From positions 3,162,001 through 3,226,000 of the forward strand of contig JAKULF010000008.1 in the NCBI GenBank assembly GCA_022661535.1: a stretch of 64,000 nucleotides of DNA, written 5' to 3'. Shown one piece after another: positions 33,101 through 45,240 of the stretch. Each line of letters starts with the position of its first letter. The first letter of the stretch is position 1. Origin of the DNA: Eutypa lata (lineage: Eukaryota; Ascomycota; Sordariomycetes; Xylariales; Diatrypaceae). The position numbers and the translations under genes were made by a program. The notes below the pieces were generated by a model. The model did no database searches. It saw only the letters and a list, made by a program, of their open reading frames with translations, and was not told where the DNA came from.

Positions 33101-35338
33101 CGTAAATGTTGTTGTTTTGTTGTCCGTGCTTGTGGTTGTTGCGTTGGATCGTTCTGTTGGTGAGTGGGAACGTGTAGTAGTAGTGGTGGTGGTGGTAGTA
33201 TATTTTCTAGGCTACTAAGGCTAGACTTCTTGGATAGGGGAAGGGTATATAAAGGATGCAGTCTAAGAAACAGCAAGCCGCTAATACGGAATATAATCTG
33301 GGGTATCTTTGGGGTATCGTGTGGTAGTGTCTGAGAAAAGCCAGGCGGAAAAAAAGTTTCGGGAGGAGGGCGCCAACCCTTACGATATATAAGGACATAA
33401 GGCCTCAAGCTATGGAGGCCATTTAATGGGAACCCACTTCTCTCACGAAAGACTCTCCCGCTCGCCGAGTCCCATATTGTACGGAATGTACATCCTACTG
33501 CCACTACCATCATAATCATCATCATCATGCAACTATACGCTGCGCGGTAGGTGGTAGGTGGTCCTGATGACTGGACGCCAATGCCCAGGGAATGGAGACT
33601 CCTCAGCACCAACCCTCGCTCCTCCGCGAGAGATTGGCCAGGCCAGCGGGAACTTGAGGCTCTGCTATTTCAACCTGACAGGGCTTTCTCTATGTTGCGG
33701 CCTGGGTGTGACCAAGAGATAGACAGATAAAACTGGCCATTGTTGCACAAGGCGGGAGACGTCCGAAACCATGGTCCCGGTAGAGGCCGTCTTCGATTCT
33801 GTGCCACAGAACACTTCCGCTAATCTGTCCAATCAGGCTGCACACCCACACAGCCCTACGAGGGATCGGTACCCAGAATAGCACATGGGCGTGCTCGGGA
33901 TACCTCCACGCTGAGATTGTATACTTACTACTAAGGCAGTGACATACCGAAGGTTGGTCGGTCTGCTGGGCCGTTGGTTGGATGAGGGGAGTTCTAGGTC
34001 TAGGCTACGTCCCTCCCGCCGCAGTGCAAGCGTTCTTTTTTTGACTTACACTAGGTAAGGTAGGTAGGGTAAACTAACTTTTTTGTGTCATTGCCTTTTT
34101 CCTTTCACGCCGTCTCACGTGGGGTGGATATTGCGTTTGAGAGTATGTCAGCAAATTGCGGCTCCTTCTCGAGTAGAAATCCACGGCCCGAAGCTCTGGT
34201 TGGTGGGAGGGGCCAAATTAGTCGGTGAAAAAAAGCGTAACCCGTGCAATCCCATTATAAGCCTTGATTCTTCCGCTCTAGGGCAACTAAAGCCGACCAG
34301 CCTCTGTAAGTAACTTATTTATGTATGCAGGTAATGTAAATACCTACTAGTTGCCTACCTACCTACCTACCTACCTACCTACCTACCTACCTTATACACA
34401 TTCCCCATAACGTTAAAATGAGGCAGGCGACGGCCCCGTCGCACAAGGGATTAGGTAGTAGGTCAATGACTGCAGAGAGTCAGCGAAGAACACGGACAGC
34501 AGAGCCCCCCTCCTAAGGAACTACTAGAAAAGCGGACAAACTACAAAGTGGTGCTTTTACAGCGCCATTGGTTGTAACTATTTTAACTACTTCAGCTGTT
34601 GCCTGCCAATTCGGGGTTCAAGCGGGTCCCTTCTCGTAGGCTTGTAGGGACGAAACCCACTCAAAGCTGCTGTCCTAGGACTGACCTACACACTTACTTG
34701 CCCTTAAGTTGGAATGTTATACTCCTAAAATACTTTGTGCATATTCGCAGCAGCTCACGGGATAGGCATGTGCTGCATACATACTTACATAGCACTGCAT
34801 TTCCCATGTATCATCATCACCCACCTTGCAAGGAGGGGCTTGGTTGCTTTAGCGGCTATTACCGGTAGGGCTGAGTCACAGAATTGTCTGGGTATGTATG
34901 TAGGTAGTTAGTAAGAGAAGTCAGGTATATCAAGCCTTTCAGGTAGTTACAGGAGAAACGGGAATAGGTACTTGGTGGAGGAGATCGGTTGTTGCCCCAG
35001 CCCCAGCCCCAAATCAAATCAAATCTGCTTGGCGTCTTCTCTGACTCTTCGGTAAGGGTTCCGTAACCGGGTAACAGACCAAACAAACAACAAGAATCTC
35101 TGTGTTCCGATGACAGACATGGTTACGCAATAATCTAAGCAAGGTATGTAGTACCACCAGTCGCGGCACCAAATCAGAAAAAGAAGTTCACAATAATACC
35201 ATAGGGCGACGTGACATTCATTCCCTCCGCCATTTTCTTTCTATGTAGTATGTAACTTAAGTTTTAATAATAATAATAAAAAAGGCTCGCAGAAAACTAC
35301 CAAGTTTAAAACACCGATGCCGCCGCCGCACTTCAGCT
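33101..35338. other. Intergenic, 2,238 bp, with ACCT microsatellite
   Basis: Upstream region of MPGS and 3' side of the next small gene. Contains short GGT/CAT repeats (33180-33200, 33510-33530) and the ACCT tract at 34354-34392. No gene recognised in the remaining frames. Confidence 0.5.
34354..34392. repeat. ACCT/TACC tetranucleotide microsatellite
   Basis: About ten perfect tandem CTAC/ACCT units. The same motif recurs as one to three copies in many intergenic stretches of the window, so it is a genome-wide habit of this organism rather than a special element. Confidence 0.9.
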
Positions 35339-35978
35339 TCAGGTCATTGTGTTGCCCGGCCGATCCATCTCGTCCCTCACCGGCTTCCCTGAGATGCCCT
35401 TCTCGCCAGGAATGTTCGTAGAGCCGCCTTCGATTCCCACCTGCGTAACGCCAGAGTCAGACGCAACGGGCGCCTCTCCGGGTGCGTGTCCCTCCTTGTG
35501 CGCCGGTGCGTTAGGGGCGCCGAGACCTTGAGCTATTGCGGTAGAACAGAGTGGGGCACGTCATGTCAGCTTTCCATGCCCGCTTTTGTGCGATATGTAA
35601 ATGTGTGTAATGTGAGAGACGAAACGAAAGGAAGGGGGAAAAAAGGACACTAAGAGCAGAACGAAACACTATCACTGGGAGGTATCCGTCGGTGTGGATT
35701 ATCGCTCCCTGGCCTGTAGGAATAGGCACCGGAGGCCCAGACGCCAGACAAGGACAGCCGGACGGAATAGACTAACTACCTAAGTAGTTACATGATTATG
35801 ATATCTGCCTCAAAGACAGGCAGAAACGGAATGTGGGGTTGGCCATGATGTAAGTTCATGGTTTCTTCTTTTGACTCTTCACGACTCACTCACTCACTCA
35901 CTCACCTGCAGCCTGTTTCTTCAGGAACGTCTCGCTGGCGGCTCCTTGGTTTTGACCCGGTGTCTTCGACGGCGCCAT
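35339..35978 (-). CDS. Small hydrophilic disordered protein, two exons
   Basis: Exons 35906-35978 and 35339-35532; the intron 35533-35905 has acceptor ATAG and phase 1 on both sides; 88 aa. The product starts MAPSKTPGQNQGAASETFLK and is rich in Gly, Pro, Ala and Lys with no hydrophobic segment; later EGGSTNIPGEKGISGKPVRD. It resembles short fungal conidiation or stress-induced hydrophilic proteins, by composition only. The 373-nt intron is long for this genome. Its donor lies in a TGAG microsatellite that offers several equivalent donors (see findings). Confidence 0.7.
35886..35905 (-). repeat. TGAG repeat overlapping a 5' splice site
   Basis: Five tandem CACT/TGAG units; on the coding strand this creates consecutive GTGAGT donors, each shifted by 4 nt. 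The first one follows the coding GCAG and keeps the frame with the second exon. Confidence 0.8.
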
Positions 35979-37098
35979 TTCTTTTGTGGAAATATTCTAA
36001 TAGTTGAGATGGAGTTTATTTGAACAACTTTGAAGCCACTTTCGTGCAGTTGAGATTGTAAGATTGAGGAGATTTGACTCCCATGTGTTGGATCAATTCG
36101 CCCTTTATCACTGAATAGATACGGCATGTGCTGCCTGTGCGAAGAAGGTTACGTCACTACAATTGTTTCATCTCTTTGACATCATCTACTACGTAGTAGC
36201 AGCTGGGGGAGTGATCCACATCACACGGACACGGTCGATCCCGCCGAGATAGATCGTATATGTAGATGATCTCCCGTGAGAATATTACATACATACAGTA
36301 GATATGTAGATAATATATGTAGGCGGCATAATTAAATTTAGGTAGCTACTGTACTATGATATCAGGAGGGGGGCGGGGTCTAGACCATGGTCTCTGGACT
36401 GTAATCTTCAAGGGGGGCATTTGAGAAGGGGATTGTTGGACAAATTATGAATCGGATGCTGTAATACAGATGCTTCGTTATTACAGGTTTAGAAAATAAA
36501 TTCACATTTACTTTGTTAATGTCATCATTTGCAGTGCCCTCATAGCGGGGATAGTACCCTGACATGACTACTTACCTGATATTTCAACTTCAAAGCCACA
36601 ATAGCACGGACTCATACTTAACTAACCGATTGTTCATGAGGCGTAGAACACATTCGATTCGCTCATTTGCATCAATGACCCGCCAAGACAAAAGCTTCAT
36701 AGCACCATGGCCTCACTGTCCTCATTCGGTGGAGACCAGGGCTGGGATTGGACAGGAGACATGCAACCAATATGTATTCTCGGTATCCTCCTACGCTCCT
36801 GAATTGAGAGCTCGTGTACCGTGATCCTTAGACGCCCGAGAAGATGCCACAACCTGCCTATCCTTGAACCGAGTTACACGTCAACGCCCATACCAACTCA
36901 TGTCCTTTTTGAAACCATCCTCCATCAATGCTATACACGCTCCGAAAGCCAATCAAAGAGGGTATCTAGTCGAAGCTCTACTCGTTTTCCTAGGCTAATT
37001 CATCAAACGTAAGGGCCTCGAAGGCATGCAGACCCACACAGCAATTTTCGGCGTCCTTGCTAACAAACATAACGTATAAATCGCAGGAGAAACATCAC
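35979..37098. other. Intergenic, 1,120 bp
   Basis: Promoter side of the small hydrophilic gene and 3' side of the transcription factor. No gene recognised. Confidence 0.5.
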
Positions 37099-40000
37099 TT
37101 ATCCTATATTAGGATCCGGATAGAAGCCCAACACATCATTTGGGAAATAATCGCCAAACCAGCTCATCATTTCGTTCTGTTCGAAACTCGTGAGATGTTG
37201 GCCGATATCTGTCTCATTGTCATACGTGAGCAGATGTAGGTTGCCAGTGGGACCAAGGTACGAGTAGCCACTAGATGCCAGTCCACTGCCGCTCTGTGCG
37301 AAATTTGACGGGCCAGCATCCGCTGGAGAATATACTGAAGGAACGGCGGACGCAGTGTTCGAGCCAGCAGCGCTATTAATCTGAGCTGTAGTCGTAGGAG
37401 AGGCCCCAGATTGGTATTCAAACCCTGATTGGGATGTGGGCGAAAAGGTCGTCGTGGTGCCAGTTATCGTGCCTTGCGAAGGAACACCCATAGGATGAAG
37501 CCTTGCTTCGGGTGTCGTAGGGGTTTTGAGAGTGTCTTCGGCAGGAGAACCGCCGTACCTTTGTAGAGGTTTACCCGACATGGAAGTGCCAGAGACCCTG
37601 TGGTGCTGAGGTTGATTGACTGAGTGCCGTAATGCAGACGTGTTCGGTTGCGGGTACGGTGAGGCAGGCGGATACATCGTTGTCTCCGGGAGACTTTGTC
37701 GAATGGGATCATATATCATATTACCCGGTGGCGTCGCTGCAGATGTAGGTCCTGGTGGCTGTTGCGGGTGTCCACCAGAACTGTGGTTGACGGGATTCTG
37801 GAAGAGTAAGGTTAAGCTTGAATTGGGTGAATTGGTTGTTCCCGTCAATGACCATGCCAACGGTGGTCCAGTTTCTGGGATTGGCGAAGCCTGATGCTCG
37901 GGCACGTTGCCAAAACGGCGAATTGCGCTGTTTTGGCGAGCGCGCTTCGTGCTTTCGTATTCCTCAACCGTGTAGGTCTCGCAGTCCCATATGCCCTCGG
38001 ATTTCTGATCTAGTGCTGTGAGGATATACCGAACACCACCCCAGTATTCCTGCATTTGTTTCAAGGCCTTATAACAAGCTTGATAGTTTTGATTCGCCGC
38101 TGAAGCTAGCAATAGGTGTCTCGACGTAGGCTTAGTATCAACCCCTGTCCCATTTCTAGGGTAGCGATGATTCGTGGACCCCGATTTTTGATTAGATGGT
38201 GTTGTATCTCCCGACTCAGTCTGAGAACCATTAGAGACAGATTCCATCAGGAAAGCATTTGCGGCAATATATATGGGTTGTGATGTAAAGGGGTTGCCGA
38301 TAAAGCATTTCGGGTCAATTAACTGGGCAAATGCAAGAATATCGGCAATCGTCTTTGCACTAGACATGGACAGTTCTCGGCTATGGGGTTTTAACTGATG
38401 CATTCGGTTGATGGCCCCATACCTCGTTAGAAGTGTCGGTTGATGCAAAACAATAATCAGGGCATGGAACCAGACGTGTAGGAGGATGAATGTCGTACCC
38501 TGACCATGTTTGACGTACGCCTGAAAATTGTTGGCGTCGAACCGTAGTCTCGGCTCCGTTCTTTGATGGAGCTTGGTGAGCTCGCTTTCCATCTGCGAAA
38601 GCCTTTGTAGTTTGTCTTGGGTTAGATCATTCGCATGTCCGACCTTATTTAGAACATCAGACACTCTTCCGTAGAGCCTGATGATCTGGTAGAGGAGTGG
38701 CACGGGGTCAGGCCATCCAGAGGCGAGGTTGATGGCCGATTTCGGAAGTTCCAGTTCCAGGTCTTCATCTTTCAAAGTTACCGGGCGACCAGTGCCAGAT
38801 GAGATAACGCGATCTAGAAAAAAGACCGCCCACAGCGTTTCGATGCGCTCTTGTTCCACTTCCCTCTGCTCTTCCGGACTCAATGTGTCTTCATCATCAG
38901 GCTTCACGGGAGGGACATCTTCGTTACCTGTCTTTCTGTCGTATGGCCGAGTGTACCAAGGATCCTTTTCGCCTTGATATTTCACACCATCTTCTTTCGT
39001 TAAGCCCAGATCGACAGCCATACGAATGGCTATACCGAGGTACATCCATAACGCACTGTCCTGATCGGCACCGAAACCATCATACGCCATGAGTAAACAT
39101 GCTTGAACAGCTGCGACAGACGGGCAAGGGAATGTATCGACTACTGCAGCCTTAGCTCGTTGGGAATATACTAAGCCATACTCTGACTTGACTAATTTGC
39201 CCTCGTTCCATTTCTTGAAAAGGGATATATCAGAAAACCGAGCTGCTAGGGCACATACAGCATCCACCAGGATTGGTTCAACACGCTTCTCCAGAACCAT
39301 CTTGGGAAACTTTTTGCGATTTAAAAACGGGTAATTGCTCCCAAATGTATAAAGAAAGTATTAACAAGGCTGAGAATCAGAGGATGCACGGGACTCGTAT
39401 CGTTGGGGTCGTAGATGGGCATATCTTCTAGGTGGTTAAGCTCATTCTCGGCAAGCAGTGAGCTCATGAAACCAGTATAGGCGGAGCCAGAACTAGGCGA
39501 GGTCGCCGACATAGAGCTCGTCCTTCTGTCTCGGACCTTGACGACCATTTGCTTGAACCCGGGCACGATGGCAGTCGGACCAAAATACCGGAAGAATGGC
39601 ACTCGATGGCTTTCATTATGGTGCTGGGCCGACGAGCGACTAGTGGTACTGTGGTCATCTTCGGTCGAGAAGGATTGGTGTCGCGGATTTGTCGGCCGTC
39701 GTGCTAGGCTCGGAGAATGGGGTTGTGACTGAGTTGGAGGCGGCTGGTCATCCCATTCCACCTTCTCCGGCTTCACGGGTGTGGTGCAGACATCATATTC
39801 TTGAGTAATATTAACGGCCTGGTGGGATCCGGAACCCTCGTCGGCAAAGTCGAGTTGCTTGCCTTTGGGCGGTTTACTTCTTGACTGCTTGTGATCGAGA
39901 TTGCCGCTTTCGTCCTCTATATAATCGTCTTCGTCGGCTTCGAGACGAGGTTCATTATCAACGCCGAGTCCCTCGGTTCCGTTTCCATCTTTCTTTTTCT

Positions 40001-40411
40001 CAACCGAATCAGAATAACCTAGGCATACGTGTCCGTTTTTCGTACATGTCGAGCAGATGGGATGTTCGCCGGCGCATCTCGTCTTCCTTTTGCGACAAGT
40101 CAAACAACTTTGTGCATATACAAGTCAGCTTACTATTCTATACGTATTCTACCCCTCAGTCAATTGGGGGGATGGCTATATTGGGCTTTCGGGATTCGTA
40201 GCAAAATATCGCACAGCATAAAATTCAAGACACCCAGAGAATTGTTTCTGTCTCAGATGTCTTTACAGGAAATAACATAAGCAACATGGAATTCTTACGC
40301 TGCGTTTATCCTCCTCCGCTTGGTTGGCGGATGACCTTGATTATTAACAAATCGTATTTGCTTCGGGGCGGGTAACGCTTCTGGGCTGTTGTTAACGACA
40401 GTCGCCATCAT
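37099..40411 (-). CDS. Zn(II)2Cys6 transcription factor with fungal-specific TF domain, one frame break
   Basis: Exons 40299-40411 and 37099-40107; the 191-nt intron (donor GTAAGA, acceptor AAAG) splits the alanine before the first zinc cysteine and agrees in phase 2. Zinc cluster: CLTCRKRKTRCAGEHPICST then C, preceded by basic GHPPTKRRRINAA. An acidic/Ser-rich linker follows, then the fungal TF middle-homology domain (LEKRVEPILVDAVCALAARF, ACLLMAYDGFGADQDSALWM, IAIRMAVDLGL, RIETLWAVFFLDRVISSGTG). A Ser/Thr/Pro/Gln-rich C-terminal half ends with an aromatic acidic motif around MSWFGDYFPNDVLGF, a likely activation region. The frame breaks at the C-run 39340-39342; one lost base explains it; corrected length about 1,040 aa. 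Targets cannot be predicted. Confidence 0.85.
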
Positions 40412-43048
40412 GGGCTCAACGAAGTTTCAATCGGTTAAAGAGAATCTCGGTTAAAGATTCATGGTGATGACGATTATAAGGTCTTGCCGATCAAGTGCTG
40501 ATTGGACTCGGCGGTGGGGCTTTGCCGACGTGTGGCTTTTTCTACGTGCGATAGGCTTCCAAGAAGGTAAAGAAGGTATTGTATGCAAGTGGAAGTATAT
40601 AGTGTGGTGTGTACTATGGTAAGCTACCTCGGCTGGATTTGGTTGATGCTGTCATCAGCTAGCAACTGGCTTGGTTGGATCAGTTGGTTTATCGCCACAA
40701 GGCAGGCTGGCTGGATGGGCTCAATCTAATGGCTGAGGATAACCAGAAGTAGATGGCTAAAGGTAGCGACGGGAAGATATAAGAAGCCTTGTCCATGAAC
40801 TGATGGCGATGGCTGTAAATGAAGGCATTGCCATCTGGGCCCAACACGTATTAAGTTCAATTCAGTTCAGTTCAGTTGAGTTCAATTCAAACGAGGATCT
40901 CAGGAAAGGTGGGAAAAGAATGCGACACCAATATTTCTAGCACAGATAGTTGAGGTCATCTAGTATAACAGTAACAGTAAATAATAGTAACACGGAATAT
41001 GATGACTTAATGACTTTAAAAGTCGCAGACTCAGAAGAGAAGCATTAATAAGTTAGAGCTAGGGGCTCGCCCTTCAAAGGACAAAAGGAGGGAAACGGTT
41101 GGGGGGAAGATCAGCTTCGAGATACTACCAGGACTACGAAGTCGTGTGTGTGTGTGTGTGTGTCCTGTGTGTATCAACCCCGTTCTGCGCTGGCTGGTTG
41201 CGATAAGCTAACCACTGCCTATTATTTAACGAATTAAAGAGCACATGATGGCCGCATGGAGGAAAAACACGTCAAATATTGTGGGGAAAGGGTGGTACCT
41301 AGTACCTAGTATATCTGGGGCAGCTTTGAGCCTTGCAAGTTGCGGGGGACCTGACAGAAGGTTAGGTAGCAGGGTAGCTGGGTAGGTATGTATGAATGTA
41401 TGTAGCTACAATTGTGATGGCATCCCATAACCATCTCTTCGTCTGGATATTATTCACGCCGACTTTAACCTACTGGACGTAGAGTATATAGGGGAATGGC
41501 ATTCCATCCTAAATGAATCCTCTGTAGGAAAGCTCCGTCTATGTATACCCGTCCATATTAATAAAAGCTTACTAGTACAACCTGCTAGTTCGGCATTCAT
41601 CTTTGTCAATGTTAATAGGTAGCAAAAGCAGGTGACGGATGAGCGGGCTTGATTTACGAATTGTCATTAGTTACCTGGAGGGTTAGAAACTTGGGCACAG
41701 CTACCTACCTACTGCTGCCCGCGCTGACGTAACATCGTGTCGTGATAGTTACCTATCATTTAACTAGCTGCTAGTAGGTCTTTCGGAGCCGAATCATGAG
41801 GTAGGCATATAGATATGTAGAGGTATAGCTCTGTATTTATTAACCAGACGACCATGCCATCCGCTAATTGCTGTCGCTGTTACCTACTATATGTTCATGA
41901 TAGCATTCGATAGCACAAGGGATGTATATATGGATGTATATATAGATATAGTTATAGGTAGGTAGATGTTCACATATTTATTTTATTAGCATATGGCATC
42001 ATCATATGCAAAGCCGTTGGACAAATGTGGGCTCCGCAACGCGGACATCTCTCACATTTCTGCACCCGCTTCACTCTTCCCTGTCGAAAACCTGCTCCAG
42101 TGGTGCTCGACCTGTCGAATAAACATGGGAAAAACATGGATTGTCGATTTAGTATGCAGCACCCGAACAGATAACCGTCATAGTGGGTAACGGATTAGCC
42201 GGCAATATTGGGGACCTGCCTGTCTGCTTGTCGCGGCGGAGACATGGCCGGGACTCTAGCGTAGCAGTAGAAGCTTAAGAAGACACACATAAGACTTTTT
42301 CAGCATGCGAGGGGCAGGGAACTCATCTTCTCGGCATATGTCGATCATCTTTAGAAAGGAGAACGAACATTAGCGCAGCGCCTCTGCAAAGAAAGAGTCC
42401 CTACATGCCTTACCGTACTGCCTACTTATTACTATTAATGTCACCGCTAAAGAATTGGTCGCAGGTGATATTCGTAGGCAACGAATTATCATCCGAGATA
42501 GGAGAATCAATTGGTAATAGCATAATGAATTAAAACGGGAAGAGTACGACGCCTACGATACTCACACCGACATCAGCATTAAGACGCCCAAGGGGTCCGT
42601 AGCTGTTGCGACTAAGCACCTAACCTAATCCACCTTTTATGTAGGTACCTACATTATGCGTTGACATGTCAATATATGTATGCAGTCCCTGCGCTTGTGA
42701 GTTAGCATCGTAACAAGAAAGCTTAGGCGGACAGTGTTCCCACCCATCCAGTCATTCCAGGTATTCTCACCTTCTCACGTTTTACATCGGGGCCAGAAGG
42801 AAGTTAACTTGACACGATTGTGTTTTGTATGTATGTATGTATGTACAGTTAAAAATATACGGCTAGTTGAGCCAAGATCCCTAGAGCCAAGCTCATATCG
42901 CCTAGTTAGCTACCCATGCAGTTAGTGGTTTTATATATAGGATAGTGGTCAAATCTGCTAGTCACGAGGGCGACCTAAATGACTATGCTTCATGTCGATC
43001 AGCCCAGCCCAGTCCAGCCCGTTCCCGGCCCCCGATGTCATCGTCTCG
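40412..43048. other. Intergenic, 2,637 bp, long regulatory upstream region
   Basis: Upstream of one transcription factor and downstream of the next. It holds a GTTCA repeat (about 40855-40890), a (GT)n run (41144-41162), TATG/GTAT repeats (42829-42845) and scattered TAGGTA motifs. No gene recognised. Long promoters are common for fungal regulators. Confidence 0.5.
41144..41162. repeat. GT dinucleotide microsatellite
   Basis: About nine to ten perfect GT units, followed by an imperfect extension. Confidence 0.9.
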
Positions 43049-45240
43049 TCATCCAAACACGATGTTCACGCCCATTTCGGCGCTGATTCTCCGCCAGAGA
43101 TCGGCAGGTTTCGCCTCCGGGTCGGCGACGGCAGCGGTAGCTAGGTCAAGCCTTGCCCAAACCTCGCGGACCACATTCCAAGCCTGCTCGATATTCGTCA
43201 TGCCCTGCCGCTTTTCGATTTCTGCAAATGCCCTTCCAGCCAGTGCTCTGTCCTCTCTGGTCGTCGCTTCGCATGCTGCTACGAAGAGCGGCCACAGCAG
43301 AGCTCCCATGGGCCCTTTATGAGTAGTTGTCTCGACGCAATGATGCAGCGAGATGTGCGCGTGTTTCTGCACTTGGCTGTGATCCGGCATGTATCCGTAA
43401 ATAGTGCGATATAAGTAAACAAATGCACTATGCCGGTAAGCCATAGCATTGCTCAGAATAGATTGAAGGCGCGGCCTGTCAATAATCTCTTTGCCGTCAG
43501 TACTCTGCAGCATGCCATCCTGGAGAAAGGTGTGGGGCGGTAGAAATGGTTGCCACTGCGTGAGCGCAGTTTCAATTGCTTGAGACGTAGTTTCGAATTC
43601 TGTCTTGAGAACAGCAATCTTAGTAGAGCCCTGGTGAGTTCGCACGGCTTTCTCTAGCTCTTCTTTCGAGGACAGCTGGTTCGATAAACGATGCATTATT
43701 GGCCAAAGCGTCGTAGCCATCCCGAGTAAGGTATCTACATTACTCAATGACGACGCCATAGACGCATCGAGCGGGAATGGAAGTAGGCAACCTGCACCTG
43801 GAGCTGTGGAAATAGGTGCAGTCCCTAAGGATAAAGCTGTTATAACATCATAAAACCGAAACGCCTAGATCCAAGTTAACAATCCTTGAGCAGCCATAAC
43901 ATCCGAACAATGGAAACTTACACGTTCGAGGAACAGAGTTGTAGGGTCGGATTCTTGAGAGGTATTCATGATAGTGAGGGCACCTTTAAGGTGTCCATCG
44001 ACAATATTAGATCGCCCACGTTGGACGAGCTAAACGAGTCTAATGTTAGATGGCAGGCTCTCAGGTATTAACAAGGGGCATACTTACTACTTCGTAATAT
44101 ACTAGCAACATGATAGCAGCTAATAATTCGTTCTTGTTGACTCTGTCCCCTCTTTGAATTAACCTCGCCAAGTCCTGAATAGCCCGGTTATGGAAGGATA
44201 AAGACTTCTCTGCCATATTAACGCCACGATACTCCATGTGCGCGCTGGCTAGGGCATAGACGGCGTTCATCACGGAAGAGCTTTGATGGGCGAGGGGCAG
44301 CACTAATTGCTGAAAAGGGTTGCCAGACTCCTCCCGAAATACTATCAGATGAGAAAGAACATTGCAAAAGTGGTCGACGAGTGCTCGCCTATTAGGCCGA
44401 CTTGTGAATTCCGAAAAAGCAGGTATACAAAATTCTATCGTGGGTGTTACTACAGGCGAGGGCGCGATCATGGCGAGGTCCGGTGGTAAAGAGCGTGGTG
44501 GTTGTGATATGACGCTTGTATTGGAATTCCTCCGTACCAAATCAGTTGATTGGTTTTGGGTATGCTGAGCGGGCCATTCGAAGATGATAGAACTGCTAGG
44601 AGATAGAACAGCATCGCTAGTAGGACTGGAGCATGCAAAAAGTGTGGCTTCATCTGACGTAGTCTGTACAGGACTGAAAGCCACTATGTCATCGTCGTCG
44701 TCGTCTGCTTCGTCGTCCCCGTCTTGTTGCCATCTCCTTACTTCTCCTGTTTGTTCATCGAGGGCGTGGTGAGCATGAGCCAAGCCGGTCTGTGGTTCAC
44801 GCCTTTTCCGTTGTCGCGGCTTCACGGCTTCGTAAGTACACTCGATGCCTTTCTCGATACATCGTGCGCAATGCGGGCGCTGTTCGTCACACTTCTTTTT
44901 CTGTCCACCATAAATGAGAGGTTAGATGCACATTCGTCCATATGTATCCAGTTTAAATAGATAATTAAGACAGGTGTCGTACTTTGTCTTTGCTGTATTC
45001 ATGTCGAGAATGTGTTAGGTTATCTAGTCCTCTCCAGCGATCGAGGCGATGACGGAATGACTTACCAAAAATTGCAACCTGAACGTGTACATATTAGCTA
45101 TGCAGTCACAGCAGCGCGGGGAAGCTTGGAACGGAACATAAAAGAGGGAGAGCAAGCTAAAGTAGCAATGCGCCTAACTGACCTGCTCGAGAGCGCCTCT
45201 TGGGCACTTTTGGTTGTGCGAGTCTCGTGTATAGCAGCAT
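43049..45240 (-). CDS. Zn(II)2Cys6 transcription factor with two micro-exons in the zinc cluster
   Basis: Exons 45183-45240, 45066-45078 (13 nt), 44983-44992 (10 nt), 44088-44900, 43922-44029 and 43049-43864; every junction agrees in phase and the total is 605 codons plus stop. Spliced, the cluster reads [20 protein letters not shown], then CIEKGIEC, which exactly fits C-x2-C-x6-C-x6-C-x2-C-x6-C. A basic stretch (KPRQRKRRE) and an acidic run follow, then the fungal TF domain with [54 protein letters not shown] and [20 protein letters not shown]. The first donor, GTCAGT, is less common; the others are standard (GTAAGT, GTACGA). Without the micro-exons no zinc cluster can be formed. The regulated genes are unknown. 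Confidence 0.82.

Noticed and set aside
34354..34392. ACCT tandem repeat as a possible CRISPR-like or telomeric array
   Set aside because: Pure tetranucleotide without spacers and not a fungal telomere repeat (TTAGGG); a plain microsatellite.
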